DNA of 64,000 nucleotides, taken from NCBI GenBank assembly GCA_963700495.1, contig CAVOXT010000001.1:1-64000 (forward strand), read 5' to 3'. A program made the position numbers and the translations under genes. The notes below the pieces were generated by a model. It did no database searches. It was not told where the DNA came from and saw only the letters and a list, made by a program, of their open reading frames with translations. How positions within the stretch are numbered: position 1 is the first letter of the stretch; each line of letters starts with the position of its first letter. Positions 44,579 through 53,075 of this stretch are shown piece by piece. Source of the stretch: JACCTU01 sp963700495 (GTDB taxonomy: Bacteria; Actinomycetota; Thermoleophilia; Gaiellales; Gaiellaceae).

Positions 44579-44634
44579 GGCTTTTCACCGGGCGATACGT
44601 GGCATAGCGGATCGCTGCGAGTGACAGTCGCCAG

Positions 44635-45320
44635 GTGGGACACACACTCGATCCAGAGGGAGCACACCTCGCGGCGCTCCGGCGGCTTGCGGACTTTGAC
44701 GGCCAGCGGGTGTTGGAGGGCTGCGGCGAAGGCCGCCTGACGCGCGGCATCGCCACCGACGCTGCCTCGCTGCTGGCCTTCGATCCTGATCCCGCGCCAT
44801 CGCCGAAGCCCAGGCTTCCTTCCCGTCCGAGCTCGCAGACCAGGTCGCGTTCCACGTTGCCTCGGCGGAGGAGATCGAGATCGAGCGCGGCTCGTTCGAT
44901 CTTGTCGTGTTCTCGTGGGCGCTCTGATGCGTGCCACCGGAGAGCGTCGTGAACGCCCTGAGCCAGATGATCGAAGCAACAGCCCAGGAGGACTGATTCT
45001 CGACCTGCAAGTGATTCGCCCCGATCCCTTCGTTGAGCTGGATGGGAAAGTCATCGCGAGGATCGATGGGGAGCCGCTGTTCGCCTGGGCGGACGCGGCG
45101 GCCGCCGCGGTCGAGGCGCGGATCGCAGCCGGCGATCTGGCGGAGGAGCAGTCGACGACTACGACGTGCGCAAGCACTACTCCGACGGCGCCGATCTGGT
45201 GGAGGACGTGGTTCGTCCAAGCGGCGGTTCCCGGACGAGGCCATCCCGGTCGTCGCGGCGATCGCGCAGCCGCTCGTCGTGCGCGAGCGCTGCCGCTTGG
45301 GCCGGTTGCGTGTCCGCTGA
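44635..45320 (+). CDS. Class I SAM-dependent methyltransferase, frameshifted
   Basis: Rightward pieces in alternating frames form one methyltransferase of about 225 residues. LDPEGAHLAALRRLADFDGQ leads to motif I (VLEGCGEGRLTRGI, normally VLEVGCGEG; a base appears missing), then LLAFDPD, IAEAQASFPSELADQVAFHV, IEIERGSFDLVVFSWAL and, after VPPESVVNALSQM, the loop IRPDPFVELDGKVIARIDGE. The end is ERCRLGRLRVR at 45,320. Frames change near 44,715, 44,790, 44,930 and 45,150. GTG 44635 is a tentative start. Substrate unknown. It lies within the putative island, next to another methyltransferase 36 bases downstream. Confidence 0.6.
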
Positions 45321-45356
45321 CACCACGCCGAATACGATGAGGCTTGTGGCGACCGA

Positions 45357-46031
45357 ATGAATTGCTGTTCGGCAAAGGGTTGTGACGAGTTCTTCACCGA
45401 GCGCGTCGCGCGCCGGGACGCGGCCCGCTACCGGCGCTCGGGCATCGACGGCAACGCGCGCCGTGTCGTCGACTTCGTCCGCGGGCACGGCGTCGAGGGG
45501 AGCACGGTGCTCGAAGTAGGCGGAGGCGTCGGCGCGATTCAGCTCGAGTTGCTGCAGGCGGGTGCGGCCAGCGCCGAGAACGTCGAACTCTCGCCCGCCT
45601 ACGAGTCGTACGCCGTCGAACTTTTGGTGGAGGCCGGGCTCGAAGGTCGGGTTGAGCGCCATCTGCTGGACTTCGCCAGCCAGGGGGACGGGGTCCCGCA
45701 TGCCGACGTTGTCATCCTCCACAAGGTCGTCTGCTGCTATCCGGACTACGAGGCGCTTGTCGGAGCAGCTTCCGTTCACGCCAAGCGCCAGCTCCTGCTC
45801 ACCTTCCCACGCGAGTCATGGTGGATGCGGCTCGGACTCACCGCCGCGAACCTGATCGAACGGCTGCGCCGCAAGAGCTTCCGCGTCTACGTGCACCCTC
45901 CGGCGGCGATGATCGCCGTCGCGCGCTCGCACGGCCTCGAACCGACCGCCCACCATCGAGGGCGGCTCTGGGAGTTCTGTGGCCTCGAGCGAACCGACGC
46001 GGCCCGCGACACCCAAGGTGCTTTGCCCTAG
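45357..46031 (+). CDS. Class I SAM-dependent methyltransferase
   Basis: 224 residues, uninterrupted. The N-terminus has a Cys motif (MNCCSAKGCDEFFTERVARR). Motif I is VLEVGGGVGAIQLELLQAGA, the acidic loop is NVELSPAYESYAVELLVEAG, and VVILHKVVCCYPDYEALVGA occupies the position of motif II with a CCYPD phrase. RQLLLTFPRESWWMRLGLTA and the C-terminal FRVYVHPPAAMIAVARSHGL resemble BchM-like (Mg-protoporphyrin) and small-molecule methyltransferases, but no tetrapyrrole genes are nearby, so the substrate is left open. It is the last gene before tRNA-Asp. Confidence 0.8.
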   Translation: MNCCSAKGCDEFFTERVARRDAARYRRSGIDGNARRVVDFVRGHGVEGSTVLEVGGGVGAIQLELLQAGAASAENVELSPAYESYAVELLVEAGLEGRVERHLLDFASQGDGVPHADVVILHKVVCCYPDYEALVGAASVHAKRQLLLTFPRESWWMRLGLTAANLIERLRRKSFRVYVHPPAAMIAVARSHGLEPTAHHRGRLWEFCGLERTDAARDTQGALP

Positions 46032-46072
46032 CTCCTGCCTGCCTAATTTGCAGGTCTTTTAGTCAAGTCGTT

Positions 46073-46094
46073 TGGGCCACGGGATTGGGCCACG
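46073..46094. repeat. Direct repeats of TGGGCCACG near tRNA-Asp (candidate arm sites)
   Basis: TGGGCCACG occurs at 46,073-46,081 and 46,086-46,094, about 60 bases from the tRNA-Asp 3' end on the island side. The adjoining 46,040-46,140 is more AT-rich than its surroundings. Reading these as integrase arm sites is an inference from position. Confidence 0.4.
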
Positions 46095-46152
46095 AGGCGC
46101 GATGGAGCGTCTGCCCGGACAACAAATAGTACCTGTTTGCAGGCAGTTCGAA

Positions 46153-46228
<76 letters not shown>

Positions 46229-46254
46229 TCGAGCGGGCCACAGTGTAGCCGCGC

Positions 46255-47418
46255 CTAGCGCTGCGTCCGGGGTAGCGGGACAAAAGCGGTGCCGCGGCAG
46301 CGCGGGCAGCCGTCGTGCTTCAGCTCCTGGATCGTCGGCCATCGGTGTCCAGGCCCGACGCGCTTCGACAGGCCGCAGCCCTTGCAGCGGTAGCTGCGGC
46401 TTGGGTCGCGCGCCTCGCCGGTGTAGAGCGGGCCGTCGTATCGCCCCTCGACGAGTGGGCGCAGCTCGCTCGTCGTCGCGAGGTGGTAGAGGTGGCTTGC
46501 GCCGCCGATCGAGCCCGCGCCGACGTAGTCGTTGAAGTTCCGGATCAGCGAGCGGACCGTGAAGCCCATCTCCGCGATCGCACGCTGGAGCGCGAGCGTC
46601 TCCTCGGGGCGTCTCGGCCCGAAGGCGAGGAAGACGTCCGCGCGTGCGCGTCCCGTTGTCGCTTCCGCTGCGCGCGAGAGAAAGACCGACGCTCCTGCGC
46701 TCGTGTACGGCGGATCGGTGAAGACCGTGTCGGCCCACCCGTGTAGCCGTTCGGGCAGCGGCTCGCGCAGATCGTGCTGAACGACTTCCACGTCGAACGG
46801 CGCGTCGGCCAGCGAGCTCCGAAGGAACGTCGTGACGCCCGGGTCGACATCCACGACCGCAAGCTTCCGGATCGTCGCGCCGACGCCGAGCTGCTCGACC
46901 GCGACCTTGATCGCGAGCGACGTCAGGTCGTCGTCGCCGAGCAGCAGGATGCGCCTGTCGTCGAGCGCGCCCGCCTCGTACAGCGCGAGCACGCGGCGGA
47001 CCTTCGTCTCGACCGTGCAATGCGTCTGGTCGATCTCGACGCGCACCGGAGGAGCGGCCTCCGCGAGGACCGCGAGCTCGCTCGTGATCGAGCCGAGCGT
47101 GGGCGGGACGACGATCTCCCGTCTTGCGCACGTGGGGCACGCCGCCTCGAGCGGAAGACGGAGCGACGTCGTGCCGAACAGGTTCCGCCCTCGCGCGGTC
47201 AGCTGTACGGGTCGCTGTGCGCTGACGATCCCGCGCTTGCGCAGCTCGTTGCAGATCGCGCTCACGAACGGCACCGGCAGCTCGGTCGCGCGGCTGACCG
47301 ACCTGACCGCGACGGGCTCGAGCCTCGCGACCGCGCGGATGACGTCGCGAACGCCGGCCTCACCCTCTGCCAGGCCGACGACCTCGGCGACGTCGCCGAC
47401 GATTCCGTCTCGCGTCAT
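46255..47418 (-). CDS. bpsA: Branched-chain polyamine synthase BpsA (N4-bis(aminopropyl)spermidine synthase-like)
   Basis: 387 residues. Residues 1-90 form a winged helix region (LPVPFVSAICNELRKRGIVS); CPTCARREI (94-97) begins a metal-binding-like segment. The catalytic part has LLLGDDDLTSLAIKVAVEQL (G161-D164), VVDVDPGVTTFLR and the aminopropyltransferase-type FTDPPYTSAGASVFLSRAAE (D235). C-terminal cysteines (CKGCG and CPRC) suggest a zinc ribbon. These features define the DUF43/BpsA family, whose characterised members add two aminopropyl groups from decarboxylated SAM to spermidine N4, mostly in thermophiles. The ATG overlaps the stop of the SpeD-like gene (ATGA, 47,415-47,418), so the two are coupled. 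Family is firm; the product is inferred. Confidence 0.85.
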   Translation of the reverse strand: MTRDGIVGDVAEVVGLAEGEAGVRDVIRAVARLEPVAVRSVSRATELPVPFVSAICNELRKRGIVSAQRPVQLTARGRNLFGTTSLRLPLEAACPTCARREIVVPPTLGSITSELAVLAEAAPPVRVEIDQTHCTVETKVRRVLALYEAGALDDRRILLLGDDDLTSLAIKVAVEQLGVGATIRKLAVVDVDPGVTTFLRSSLADAPFDVEVVQHDLREPLPERLHGWADTVFTDPPYTSAGASVFLSRAAEATTGRARADVFLAFGPRRPEETLALQRAIAEMGFTVRSLIRNFNDYVGAGSIGGASHLYHLATTSELRPLVEGRYDGPLYTGEARDPSRSYRCKGCGLSKRVGPGHRWPTIQELKHDGCPRCRGTAFVPLPRTQR

Positions 47419-47774
47419 CCGATCGTCCGAGAGAGAGACGACACCCGCGCCGAACGCGCGCCAAGACGTTCGTAGACGACGTCCAGCACCTTGTCGCCGT
47501 CGACGTCGCCGTACGAGAGCAGGTCGACGTTCGCGGTCCGCAACTCTGGCCACGTGTGGACGCTGAGGTGCGACTGCGCGAGAAGCAGCACGCCCGTGAC
47601 CCCGCCGTTCGGAAAGACGTGGAACGCCTCGCCGATCACGCGGGCTCCACCTGCCGACGCGGCCGCGTACAGCGTTGCGCGCACGCCGTCGCAGTCGACG
47701 AGCAGCGAAGCGTCGTCGACGAGGGCGTCCATCGTGTCGAGCCGCATCTGGATCGCGGTCTCGGGTTCGTACAA
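47415..47774 (-). CDS. SpeD/SpeH-like pyruvoyl decarboxylase with atypical catalytic residues
   Basis: 119 residues, the size of the prokaryotic AdoMet decarboxylase proenzyme. FHVFPNGGVTGVLLLAQSHL and SVHTWPE match the self-cleavage segment. Compared with the Thermotoga enzyme as I remember it (ISESHLTIHTWPE...FTCGE), the pyruvoyl-forming Ser is S68 and the processing His is H73, but the residue before the cleaved Ser is Gln (Q67 for Glu) and the catalytic Cys83 position is Tyr (Y88, in LSYGD). The N-terminal GxHL segment is also not recognisable. It is coupled to bpsA, which needs decarboxylated SAM. It could still be an AdoMet decarboxylase or a homologue with another amino-acid substrate. 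Confidence 0.8.
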   Translation of the reverse strand: MYEPETAIQMRLDTMDALVDDASLLVDCDGVRATLYAAASAGGARVIGEAFHVFPNGGVTGVLLLAQSHLSVHTWPELRTANVDLLSYGDVDGDKVLDVVYERLGARSARVSSLSRTIG

Positions 47775-48000
47775 GCGTGGCCTCCGAGTCGGTCGGGAAC
47801 AGACGGCGGCCGCCGCCGCCCTGCCTGACTCGAAGGTGCGAGCGCTCGGGCTAGCGGCAGCCGAAGGAGGTGCGGGTCAGCTCATTCATCTGTGCATCGC
47901 CTCCTTCTGCTCGACTGCGCCAAGTGCGCCCGACGGAGAGTATGCGGACGCCCGGCGCGCACCGCAAGCCCCCGTCACGAACGATGGTTACCCTGGGGGC

Positions 48001-49138
48001 GTGACCCGGGTGGACTGGATCGCGCTCGCCTTCGTCGTGCTCGCGGCGTTCGTCGGGTACAGGAAGGGGCTCATCTCGAGCGCGCTCTCGGTCGCGGGGA
48101 TCGTCGTCGGCGCCGTGCTCGGCGCCAGGCTCGCGCCGCATCTGCTGGCAGACGGCTCCGAGTCGCCGTACACGCCGCTCGTCGGGCTCGCCGGCGCCGC
48201 TGTTGGGGCGGTGCTCTTCGAGACGCTCGGAACGGTCGTCGGGAGCGTCGTTCGGAGCCGGGTCGGGATGGGGACGGCGCGGGCGTTCGACTCGGCGGGC
48301 GGCCTGCTGCTCGGCGCGGCCGCCGGGATCGCCGTCGTCTGGGTGCTCGGCTCGGTCGCACTTCAGTTCCCCGGCCGGCCGGGACTTCGCGAGAGCGTCC
48401 AGCGCTCGGTCTTCCTCCAGAAGCTGAACGACGTCGTCCCGCCCGCCAAGCTGATGCGGGCGCTCGCGCGGGTCGATCCGTTCCCGACGGTGACGGGCCC
48501 CTCCGCGCCGGTCGCTCCGCCCGATTCACGCGTGCTCGGCGACCCGGGCGTCCGCCAGGCGTCGCCGTCGGTGCTTCGTGTGCTGGGAACGGCGTGCGGT
48601 CTCGGTGTCTCCGGGAGCGGCTGGGTCGTCGCGCCGGAGCTCGTGGTCACCGCCGCGCACGTCGTCGCGGGCCAGGACGACACGACCGTCGAGCCTGTTG
48701 GCGGCGTCCCGCGACTGCGCGCGCGGGCCGTCTACGTCGACCACAGGAACGACATCGCGCTGCTCCGCGTTCGCGGGCTCGACGCGTCACCGCTGCCGCT
48801 CGTCGACGCGCAGCCGGGAGCTGCGGTCGCGATCCTGGGCTTCCCGCAGAGCGGCCCCTTCACCGCGACCGCAGGCAGGATCGGCCGCACCGCGGTCGTG
48901 CTCGCTCGCGACAGCTACGGCCGCGGGCCCGGTCACGCGAACGATCACGAGCCTGCGGGGAGTCGTTCGCCACGGGAACTCGGGCGGGCCTGCCGTGGAC
49001 GCACGCGGACGCGTGCAGGCGACGATCTTCGCCGCGCGTCCGGGCGGCGACGTCGGGTACGGCGTGCCGGCGTCCGTCGTGCGCCGCGGCCTCTCGCGTG
49101 CGAGCAAGCCGGTCTCGACCGGCAACTGCGCCGGCTAA
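48001..49138 (+). CDS. MarP-like membrane serine protease (CvpA domain plus trypsin-like domain), one frameshift
   Basis: About 379 residues. The N-terminal CvpA-type domain has four hydrophobic helices (VDWIALAFVVLAAFVGYRKG, ALSVAGIVVGAVLGARLAPH, LVGLAGAAVGAVLFETLGTV, LLLGAAAGIAVVWVLGSVAL). A periplasmic S1-type protease follows with SGWVVAPELVVTAAHVVAGQ (His), YVDHRNDIALLRVRGLDA (Asp) and, after a frame change near 48,930, HGNSGGPAVDARGRVQATIF (Ser). The order matches MarP (Rv3671c), which helps mycobacteria survive acid; acid resistance here is inferred. GTG 48001 fits the family N-terminus. Its stop overlaps the convergent stop of the metF-fusion gene by 4 bases. Confidence 0.88.
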
Positions 49139-50952
49139 GCCAGGAAGTCGAGCACGCCGAGCGGCTGGCGGAACGGCGCGACGACGTAGATCCCCGCGGC
49201 GAGCTCGCGCGACTGGGCAACGAGGTCGTGCGCGAGCTGCGTGCCGATCTCGGGTGCGTTCGCGCCCGCGTCGAGCAGCGCCTGCTGAACGTGGTCGGGC
49301 ACCACGATCCCCGGCACCTCGTTGTGCAGACGGATCGCGAGCTGGTGGCTCCGCAGGGGCCAGATCCCAACCAGCAGCGGGATCGGCGACGGCCCGCCGA
49401 AGCGCTGGAAGAACGCCTCGAGGTATGAGAGGTCGAACAGGATCTGCGTCATCGCGAACTTCGCGCCGGCCTCGAGCTTCTGCTCGAAGCGGTGAAGCTC
49501 GAGCTCGAGGTCGTCGGCGGTCGGGTTGACGGCGACCCCGGTGAAGAAGTGCGTCGGGGCGTCGATCGCCCGGCCGTGGAAGTCCTCGCCCTGGTTCAGG
49601 CGCTCGATGATCTGCGCGAGCCCGATCGCATCGACGTGGTAGACGCCGCCCGCGCCCGGGTAGTCGCCCTCCTCGGGCGGGTCGCCGGTCACCGCGAGGA
49701 TGTTGCGGACCCCTTCGGCGTGCGACCCGAGCAGCAGCGACTCGAGGCCGGCGATCGTCGAGTCGCGCGGCGTCTGGTGCGGGATCGTCTCGAGCCCGAC
49801 GAGGCGCTCGATCGCGACGGCGGTCATGATCCCGCTCATTCGCGCCCGGGCGCGCGGGTTGTCGTTGATGTCGACGAACTGCGCGGCTCCGGCGTCCTTG
49901 ATCGCCTGGGCCACCTCGAGCATCCCCGTGTTCGAGCCGCCGAGCGGTGGATCGAGCTGCACGGAGACGACCCACTCACCCTCTCGGAGCATGCGGGCGA
50001 GCGTCGTCTCCTTCGGCGTCTCGGCGACGAGCGCCGGGATCTCGCGCTCCCTGAAGACGAGCGCCGAGCGCGGCTCGCGGCCCTGGTCGATCGCCCCGCG
50101 GATCGCCGCGATCTCGGCGGGCGTCGTGCCGCAGCAGCCGCCGATGATCTTGGCTCCGAGCCGCCGCGCATGCGCGGCGAACTCGGCGAAGTACTCAGGT
50201 GAGGCGTGCGGGTAGATCACGCGGCCGCCGGCCATGCTCGCGAGGCCGATGTTCGGGATTGCGGCCAGCGGAACGCCGTCGCCGCCCATCTGCTCGAGTG
50301 CGCGCAGAGCCGCTTGGAGCCCGGCTCCGTGGTTTGCGCCGAGGGCGTTCACGCCGAGCTCGCGGAGCTTCTCGGCCGCCTCGCGTGCTGAGACGCCCGC
50401 AAGCGTCTCTGCCTCGTTCTCGAACGTCATCAGCGCGACGATCGGGAGGCTCGAGACGCCGCGGACCGCCTCGATCGCGACGACGAGCTCCTCCAGGTCG
50501 AAGAAGGTCTCGACCATGAACAGATCGGCGCCGCGTCCCTCGAGGATCGAGGCCTGCTCCGCGAAGAGGCCGCCGCGCTCCTCCGGCCAGACGTCGCCGA
50601 TGTCCCCGAGCGGCCCGATCGACCCGGCGACGAAGACGTTGCTGCCGGTCACCTCGCGGGCCTCACGGGCCAGGCGGACGGCGGCAGAGTTGATCTGCTC
50701 GAACTCGTCCTCCAGGACGTGGCGGGCGAGCTTTCGGCGGTTCGCCCCGAAGGTGTTGGTCTCGATCAGCTCAGCGCCTGCGCGGATGAAGCTGACGTGC
50801 AGCGAGACGACCGCCTCGGGTGCCCGGAGGTTCGCCTCTTCCGGGGTGCGGAGGCGCTGGACCGCGCTCATGACGAGAGCGCCCATGCCGCCGTCGCCCA
50901 CGATGGGCGGCCCGGTGCGCAGTCGCTCGATGAATCGGTTGGGTGCGGGCAC
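49135..50952 (-). CDS. Bifunctional homocysteine S-methyltransferase/5,10-methylenetetrahydrofolate reductase
   Basis: 605 residues. Residues 1 to about 290 are a zinc-dependent homocysteine methyltransferase: GDGGMGALVMSAVQRLRTPE, ELIETNTFGANRRKLARHVL and the C-terminal zinc pair KIIGGCCGTTPAE (C273, C274). The third zinc ligand, Cys in MetH and BHMT (GxNC), is His here (GANHGAG, H208). Residues 310-605 are a MetF barrel: VVSVQLDPPLGG, RNILAVTGDPPEEGDYPGAG (flavin/NADH loop), HFFTGVAVNPTADDLELELH and AKFAMTQILFDLSYLEAFF. The arrangement is that of Bacillus YitJ, which links methyl-folate production to methionine synthesis. A SAM riboswitch directly upstream supports methionine-regulated expression. 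Confidence 0.92.
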   Translation of the reverse strand: MPAPNRFIERLRTGPPIVGDGGMGALVMSAVQRLRTPEEANLRAPEAVVSLHVSFIRAGAELIETNTFGANRRKLARHVLEDEFEQINSAAVRLAREAREVTGSNVFVAGSIGPLGDIGDVWPEERGGLFAEQASILEGRGADLFMVETFFDLEELVVAIEAVRGVSSLPIVALMTFENEAETLAGVSAREAAEKLRELGVNALGANHGAGLQAALRALEQMGGDGVPLAAIPNIGLASMAGGRVIYPHASPEYFAEFAAHARRLGAKIIGGCCGTTPAEIAAIRGAIDQGREPRSALVFREREIPALVAETPKETTLARMLREGEWVVSVQLDPPLGGSNTGMLEVAQAIKDAGAAQFVDINDNPRARARMSGIMTAVAIERLVGLETIPHQTPRDSTIAGLESLLLGSHAEGVRNILAVTGDPPEEGDYPGAGGVYHVDAIGLAQIIERLNQGEDFHGRAIDAPTHFFTGVAVNPTADDLELELHRFEQKLEAGAKFAMTQILFDLSYLEAFFQRFGGPSPIPLLVGIWPLRSHQLAIRLHNEVPGIVVPDHVQQALLDAGANAPEIGTQLAHDLVAQSRELAAGIYVVAPFRQPLGVLDFLA

Positions 50953-50969
50953 TCGGTTTCTCCTCCGTC

Positions 50970-51085
50970 TTCGCTCGACATCCTCCCGGGCCTGATCGCC
51001 CGGCCGGGCTTGGCACCTTGCGCTCAGGCAGGTTGCCGAGGCGTCTCAGGGCCGGTTCCCTCAGCCTCTCTCGATGCGGAGCGGG
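50970..51085 (-). promoter_or_regulatory. SAM-I (S-box) riboswitch
   Basis: On the minus strand the region reads CATCGAGAGAGGCTGAGGGA, then ACCGGCCCTGAGACGCCTCG and GCAACCTGCC, followed by AAGGTGCCAAGCCCGGCCGG and a closing GGAGGATG. The order GAGAGG-TGAGGGA-GGCCC-GA-GC-C-GCAACC-GGTGCcAA is the S-box core, with the kink-turn and SAM-pocket elements in place. It ends about 20 bases before the start of the homocysteine methyltransferase/MetF gene, whose ribosome site (GGAGGAGAAAC) follows. Control probably acts on translation, as no separate T-run terminator hairpin lies between. Confidence 0.88.
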
Positions 51086-51226
51086 AGTGCTGCACCCGGC
51101 TCCGGAGCCGAGTCTACCGGCCAGTCCGGCCGGGATCCCCAGTGAAGTGAGGCGGTCAACCGAGAACGAGTGATAGATCAACCGGCAACACCTGGGCGAT
51201 ACTTCGGCAAGCAAGAACACGGCGAC

Positions 51227-51251
51227 GCGCCCCCGATGCGGCGGGGGGCGC
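51227..51251. repeat. GC hairpin 1 (8-bp stem)
   Basis: GCGCCCCC pairs with GGGGGCGC around a 9-base loop (GATGCGGCG). First of four closely spaced hairpins between two leftward genes. Confidence 0.5.
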
Positions 51252-51268
51252 TCCCAAAAACGACCGGC

Positions 51269-51289
51269 GGCCCCGTTGCGGCGGGGGCC
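51269..51289. repeat. GC hairpin 2 (6-bp stem)
   Basis: GGCCCC pairs with GGGGCC around GTTGCGGCG; the loop shares TGCGGCG with hairpin 1, suggesting duplication. Confidence 0.45.
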
Positions 51290-51301
51290 TCTGGAACCCT
51301 G

Positions 51302-51332
51302 AGAAAGCGGCCCGGGCGGCGGGCCGCTTTCT
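51302..51332. terminator. Probable bidirectional terminator hairpin (12-bp stem)
   Basis: AGAAAGCGGCCC pairs perfectly with GGGCCGCTTTCT around GGGCGGC. A/T ends on both sides of the stem would give short U-tracts in either direction. Confidence 0.65.
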
Positions 51333-51426
51333 CTTGGTCCTCAAGGGTTTCGAACGGGCTGCCGATTGGCCTGATGACTCTTCTGGTCGGGACTGACGGC
51401 AATCATCCGCGGCCGGGTGAGCTCTG

Positions 51427-51452
51427 AAAGCGGCGCGGTAACGCGCCGCTTT
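51427..51452 (-). terminator. Terminator hairpin after the SDR gene (11-bp stem)
   Basis: AAAGCGGCGCG pairs with CGCGCCGCTTT around GTAA. It begins 4 bases after the stop of the leftward SDR gene and yields a terminator-like stem with A/T borders. The outer AAAGCGGC sequence is shared with the hairpin at 51,302. Confidence 0.7.
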
Positions 51453-51455
51453 TCT

Positions 51456-52220
51456 TTATTCCGGGTGGATCGTGCGCCCTTCCATCCCACCCGCGACGCT
51501 GATGACTTGGCCGGTCACGTGGCCGGAGAGGGCGTCGGACGCGAGGTAGACGACTGCCGCCGCGACGTCCTCCGGCCGGGCGACCTTGCGCAGGGCCATG
51601 GTTCGGGAGACCCGCTCGACCTGCTCCGAGTCCACGAAACCGCGGGTCATCGGCGACTCCGTCCAGCCCGGTGCAACGACGTTCACGCGCGCGTTCGAGG
51701 CGACCCGAACGACCTCGTTCTTGAGCGAGAGGAGCAGCCCATGGGCGACGGCGGACTTCGCCGCCGCATAGTCGGCGTGGCCGGCCTCGCCGAAGAGACC
51801 GGCTGTGGACGCGATCAGCACGAGCGACCCGTGCCCGTTTCGTTCGACCTCCCGGAGGAACGCACGGGCGACCAGGAAGGTCGCCGTCAGGTTCACGCGC
51901 AGGGTGTGCTCCCAGCGCTCGAGCGACAGCTCCCAGACCGGAGTGTCCTCGCTCGGCCAGACGCCTGCCACGTCGACGCATACGTCGACGCCGCCGAGCG
52001 CGTCGCACGCGTCGTCGAAGAGCCGGGCGACCTGTGTCTCGTCGGTCAGGTCGGCGCCGAGAACGATCTCTGCGCCGACGGCCTCGGCGCGCTCCTTGCC
52101 GCGGTGGTAGTGAACGGCCACGCGAGCGCCCTCGGCCATGAACGCTCGCGCGCAGACCGAGCCGATTCCTCCGGACCCGCCCGTCACGAGCACGCGCTTT
52201 CCGGCGAGCTGCGTCTCCAT
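51456..52220 (-). CDS. SDR family NAD(P)-dependent oxidoreductase
   Basis: 254 residues, classical short-chain dehydrogenase. TGGSGGIGSVCARAF (TGxxxGIG) binds the cofactor, CVDVAGVWPSED holds the NNAG-equivalent (DVAG), and the catalytic set is S in LIASTAGLFGE with YAAAKSA (Y and K). The end SGHVTGQVISVAGGMEGR is typical of the FabG/3-oxoacyl reductase-like branch. I chose ATG 52220 (METQLAGKRVLVTGG); upstream in-frame codons overlap the next gene's start region. Substrate unknown. It is divergent from a D-aminopeptidase gene, 40 bases apart. Confidence 0.9.
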   Translation of the reverse strand: METQLAGKRVLVTGGSGGIGSVCARAFMAEGARVAVHYHRGKERAEAVGAEIVLGADLTDETQVARLFDDACDALGGVDVCVDVAGVWPSEDTPVWELSLERWEHTLRVNLTATFLVARAFLREVERNGHGSLVLIASTAGLFGEAGHADYAAAKSAVAHGLLLSLKNEVVRVASNARVNVVAPGWTESPMTRGFVDSEQVERVSRTMALRKVARPEDVAAAVVYLASDALSGHVTGQVISVAGGMEGRTIHPE

Positions 52221-52260
52221 CGGCGAAAGCGTACGCTCGCGATGCGATACAAACCCACCG

Positions 52261-53070
52261 ATGCGCGTCCACATCATCAGCGACATGGAGGGCGTCTCCG
52301 GGATCGTGAAGTGGGAGCAGGTCTCCGGCGGAGAGTCGCTCTTCGAGGAAGGCCGGAAGCTCTACACCGAGGAGATCAACGCCGCCGTCCGTGGTGCGAA
52401 AGCGGCGGGTGCGACCGAGATCGTCGTGATGGACTGCCACGGCGCCGGCAAGGGGTGGACGTTCAACTCGCTGATCCCCGACGCGCTCGACCCCGACTGC
52501 GAGTGGGTCGTCCAGGACGAGTGGACCGAGTACTCGGCGTTCCTCGAGCAGGGCTGCGACGCCGCGCTCTTCGTCGGCATGCACGCGCGCGCCGGCACCG
52601 AGCTCGGCGTGCTCAGCCACACGGTCTCGGGCACGAACTGGCAGAACCTCTGGTTCAACGGCGTGCTCGTCGGCGAGACGGGGATCAACGCCGCGCTCTG
52701 CGGCCACTTCGGCTGCCCCGTGCTGATGGTCACGGGCGACCAGGCCGTCTGCGCCGAGGCGCAGGAGCTGCTCGGCGGCGGGCTCGTCACGGTCGAGGTG
52801 AAGCAGGGGCTCGGCCGCTTCAGCGCGCGGAACCTTCCGCCGGTGCGGGCACGTGCGCTGATCGAGGACGGCGCGAAGCGGGCGCTCACGAACCTGTCCG
52901 CCGTCGCGCCGTGGGAACCCGGCCGCCCGGCGGAGATCAAGGTGCAGTACTCGCAGCCCCGCGACGTGCAGAAGCTCCGCTACCGCCACGGCGTCGAGGT
53001 CGTCGAGCCGCGGACGATCGTGTCTCGCGCCGACGACTGGTGGACGGCGTGGCGTCAGTTCTACTTCTAG
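52261..53070 (+). CDS. M55 family D-aminopeptidase (DppA-like)
   Basis: 269 residues, zinc peptidase that releases N-terminal D-amino acids from short peptides. Metal and active-site motifs: ISDMEGVSG (D8, E10), VMDCHGAGKG (H60), FVGMHARAGTELGVLSHTVS (H108), NGVLVGETGINAALCGHFG (Glu). The assembly is a cytosolic self-compartmentalising decamer in the Bacillus homologue. A role in recycling D-Ala peptides from the wall is inferred from the family. The next gene follows by 5 bases and is probably in the same operon. There is no dipeptide permease nearby. Confidence 0.92.
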   Translation: MRVHIISDMEGVSGIVKWEQVSGGESLFEEGRKLYTEEINAAVRGAKAAGATEIVVMDCHGAGKGWTFNSLIPDALDPDCEWVVQDEWTEYSAFLEQGCDAALFVGMHARAGTELGVLSHTVSGTNWQNLWFNGVLVGETGINAALCGHFGCPVLMVTGDQAVCAEAQELLGGGLVTVEVKQGLGRFSARNLPPVRARALIEDGAKRALTNLSAVAPWEPGRPAEIKVQYSQPRDVQKLRYRHGVEVVEPRTIVSRADDWWTAWRQFYF

Positions 53071-53075
53071 GTCGA

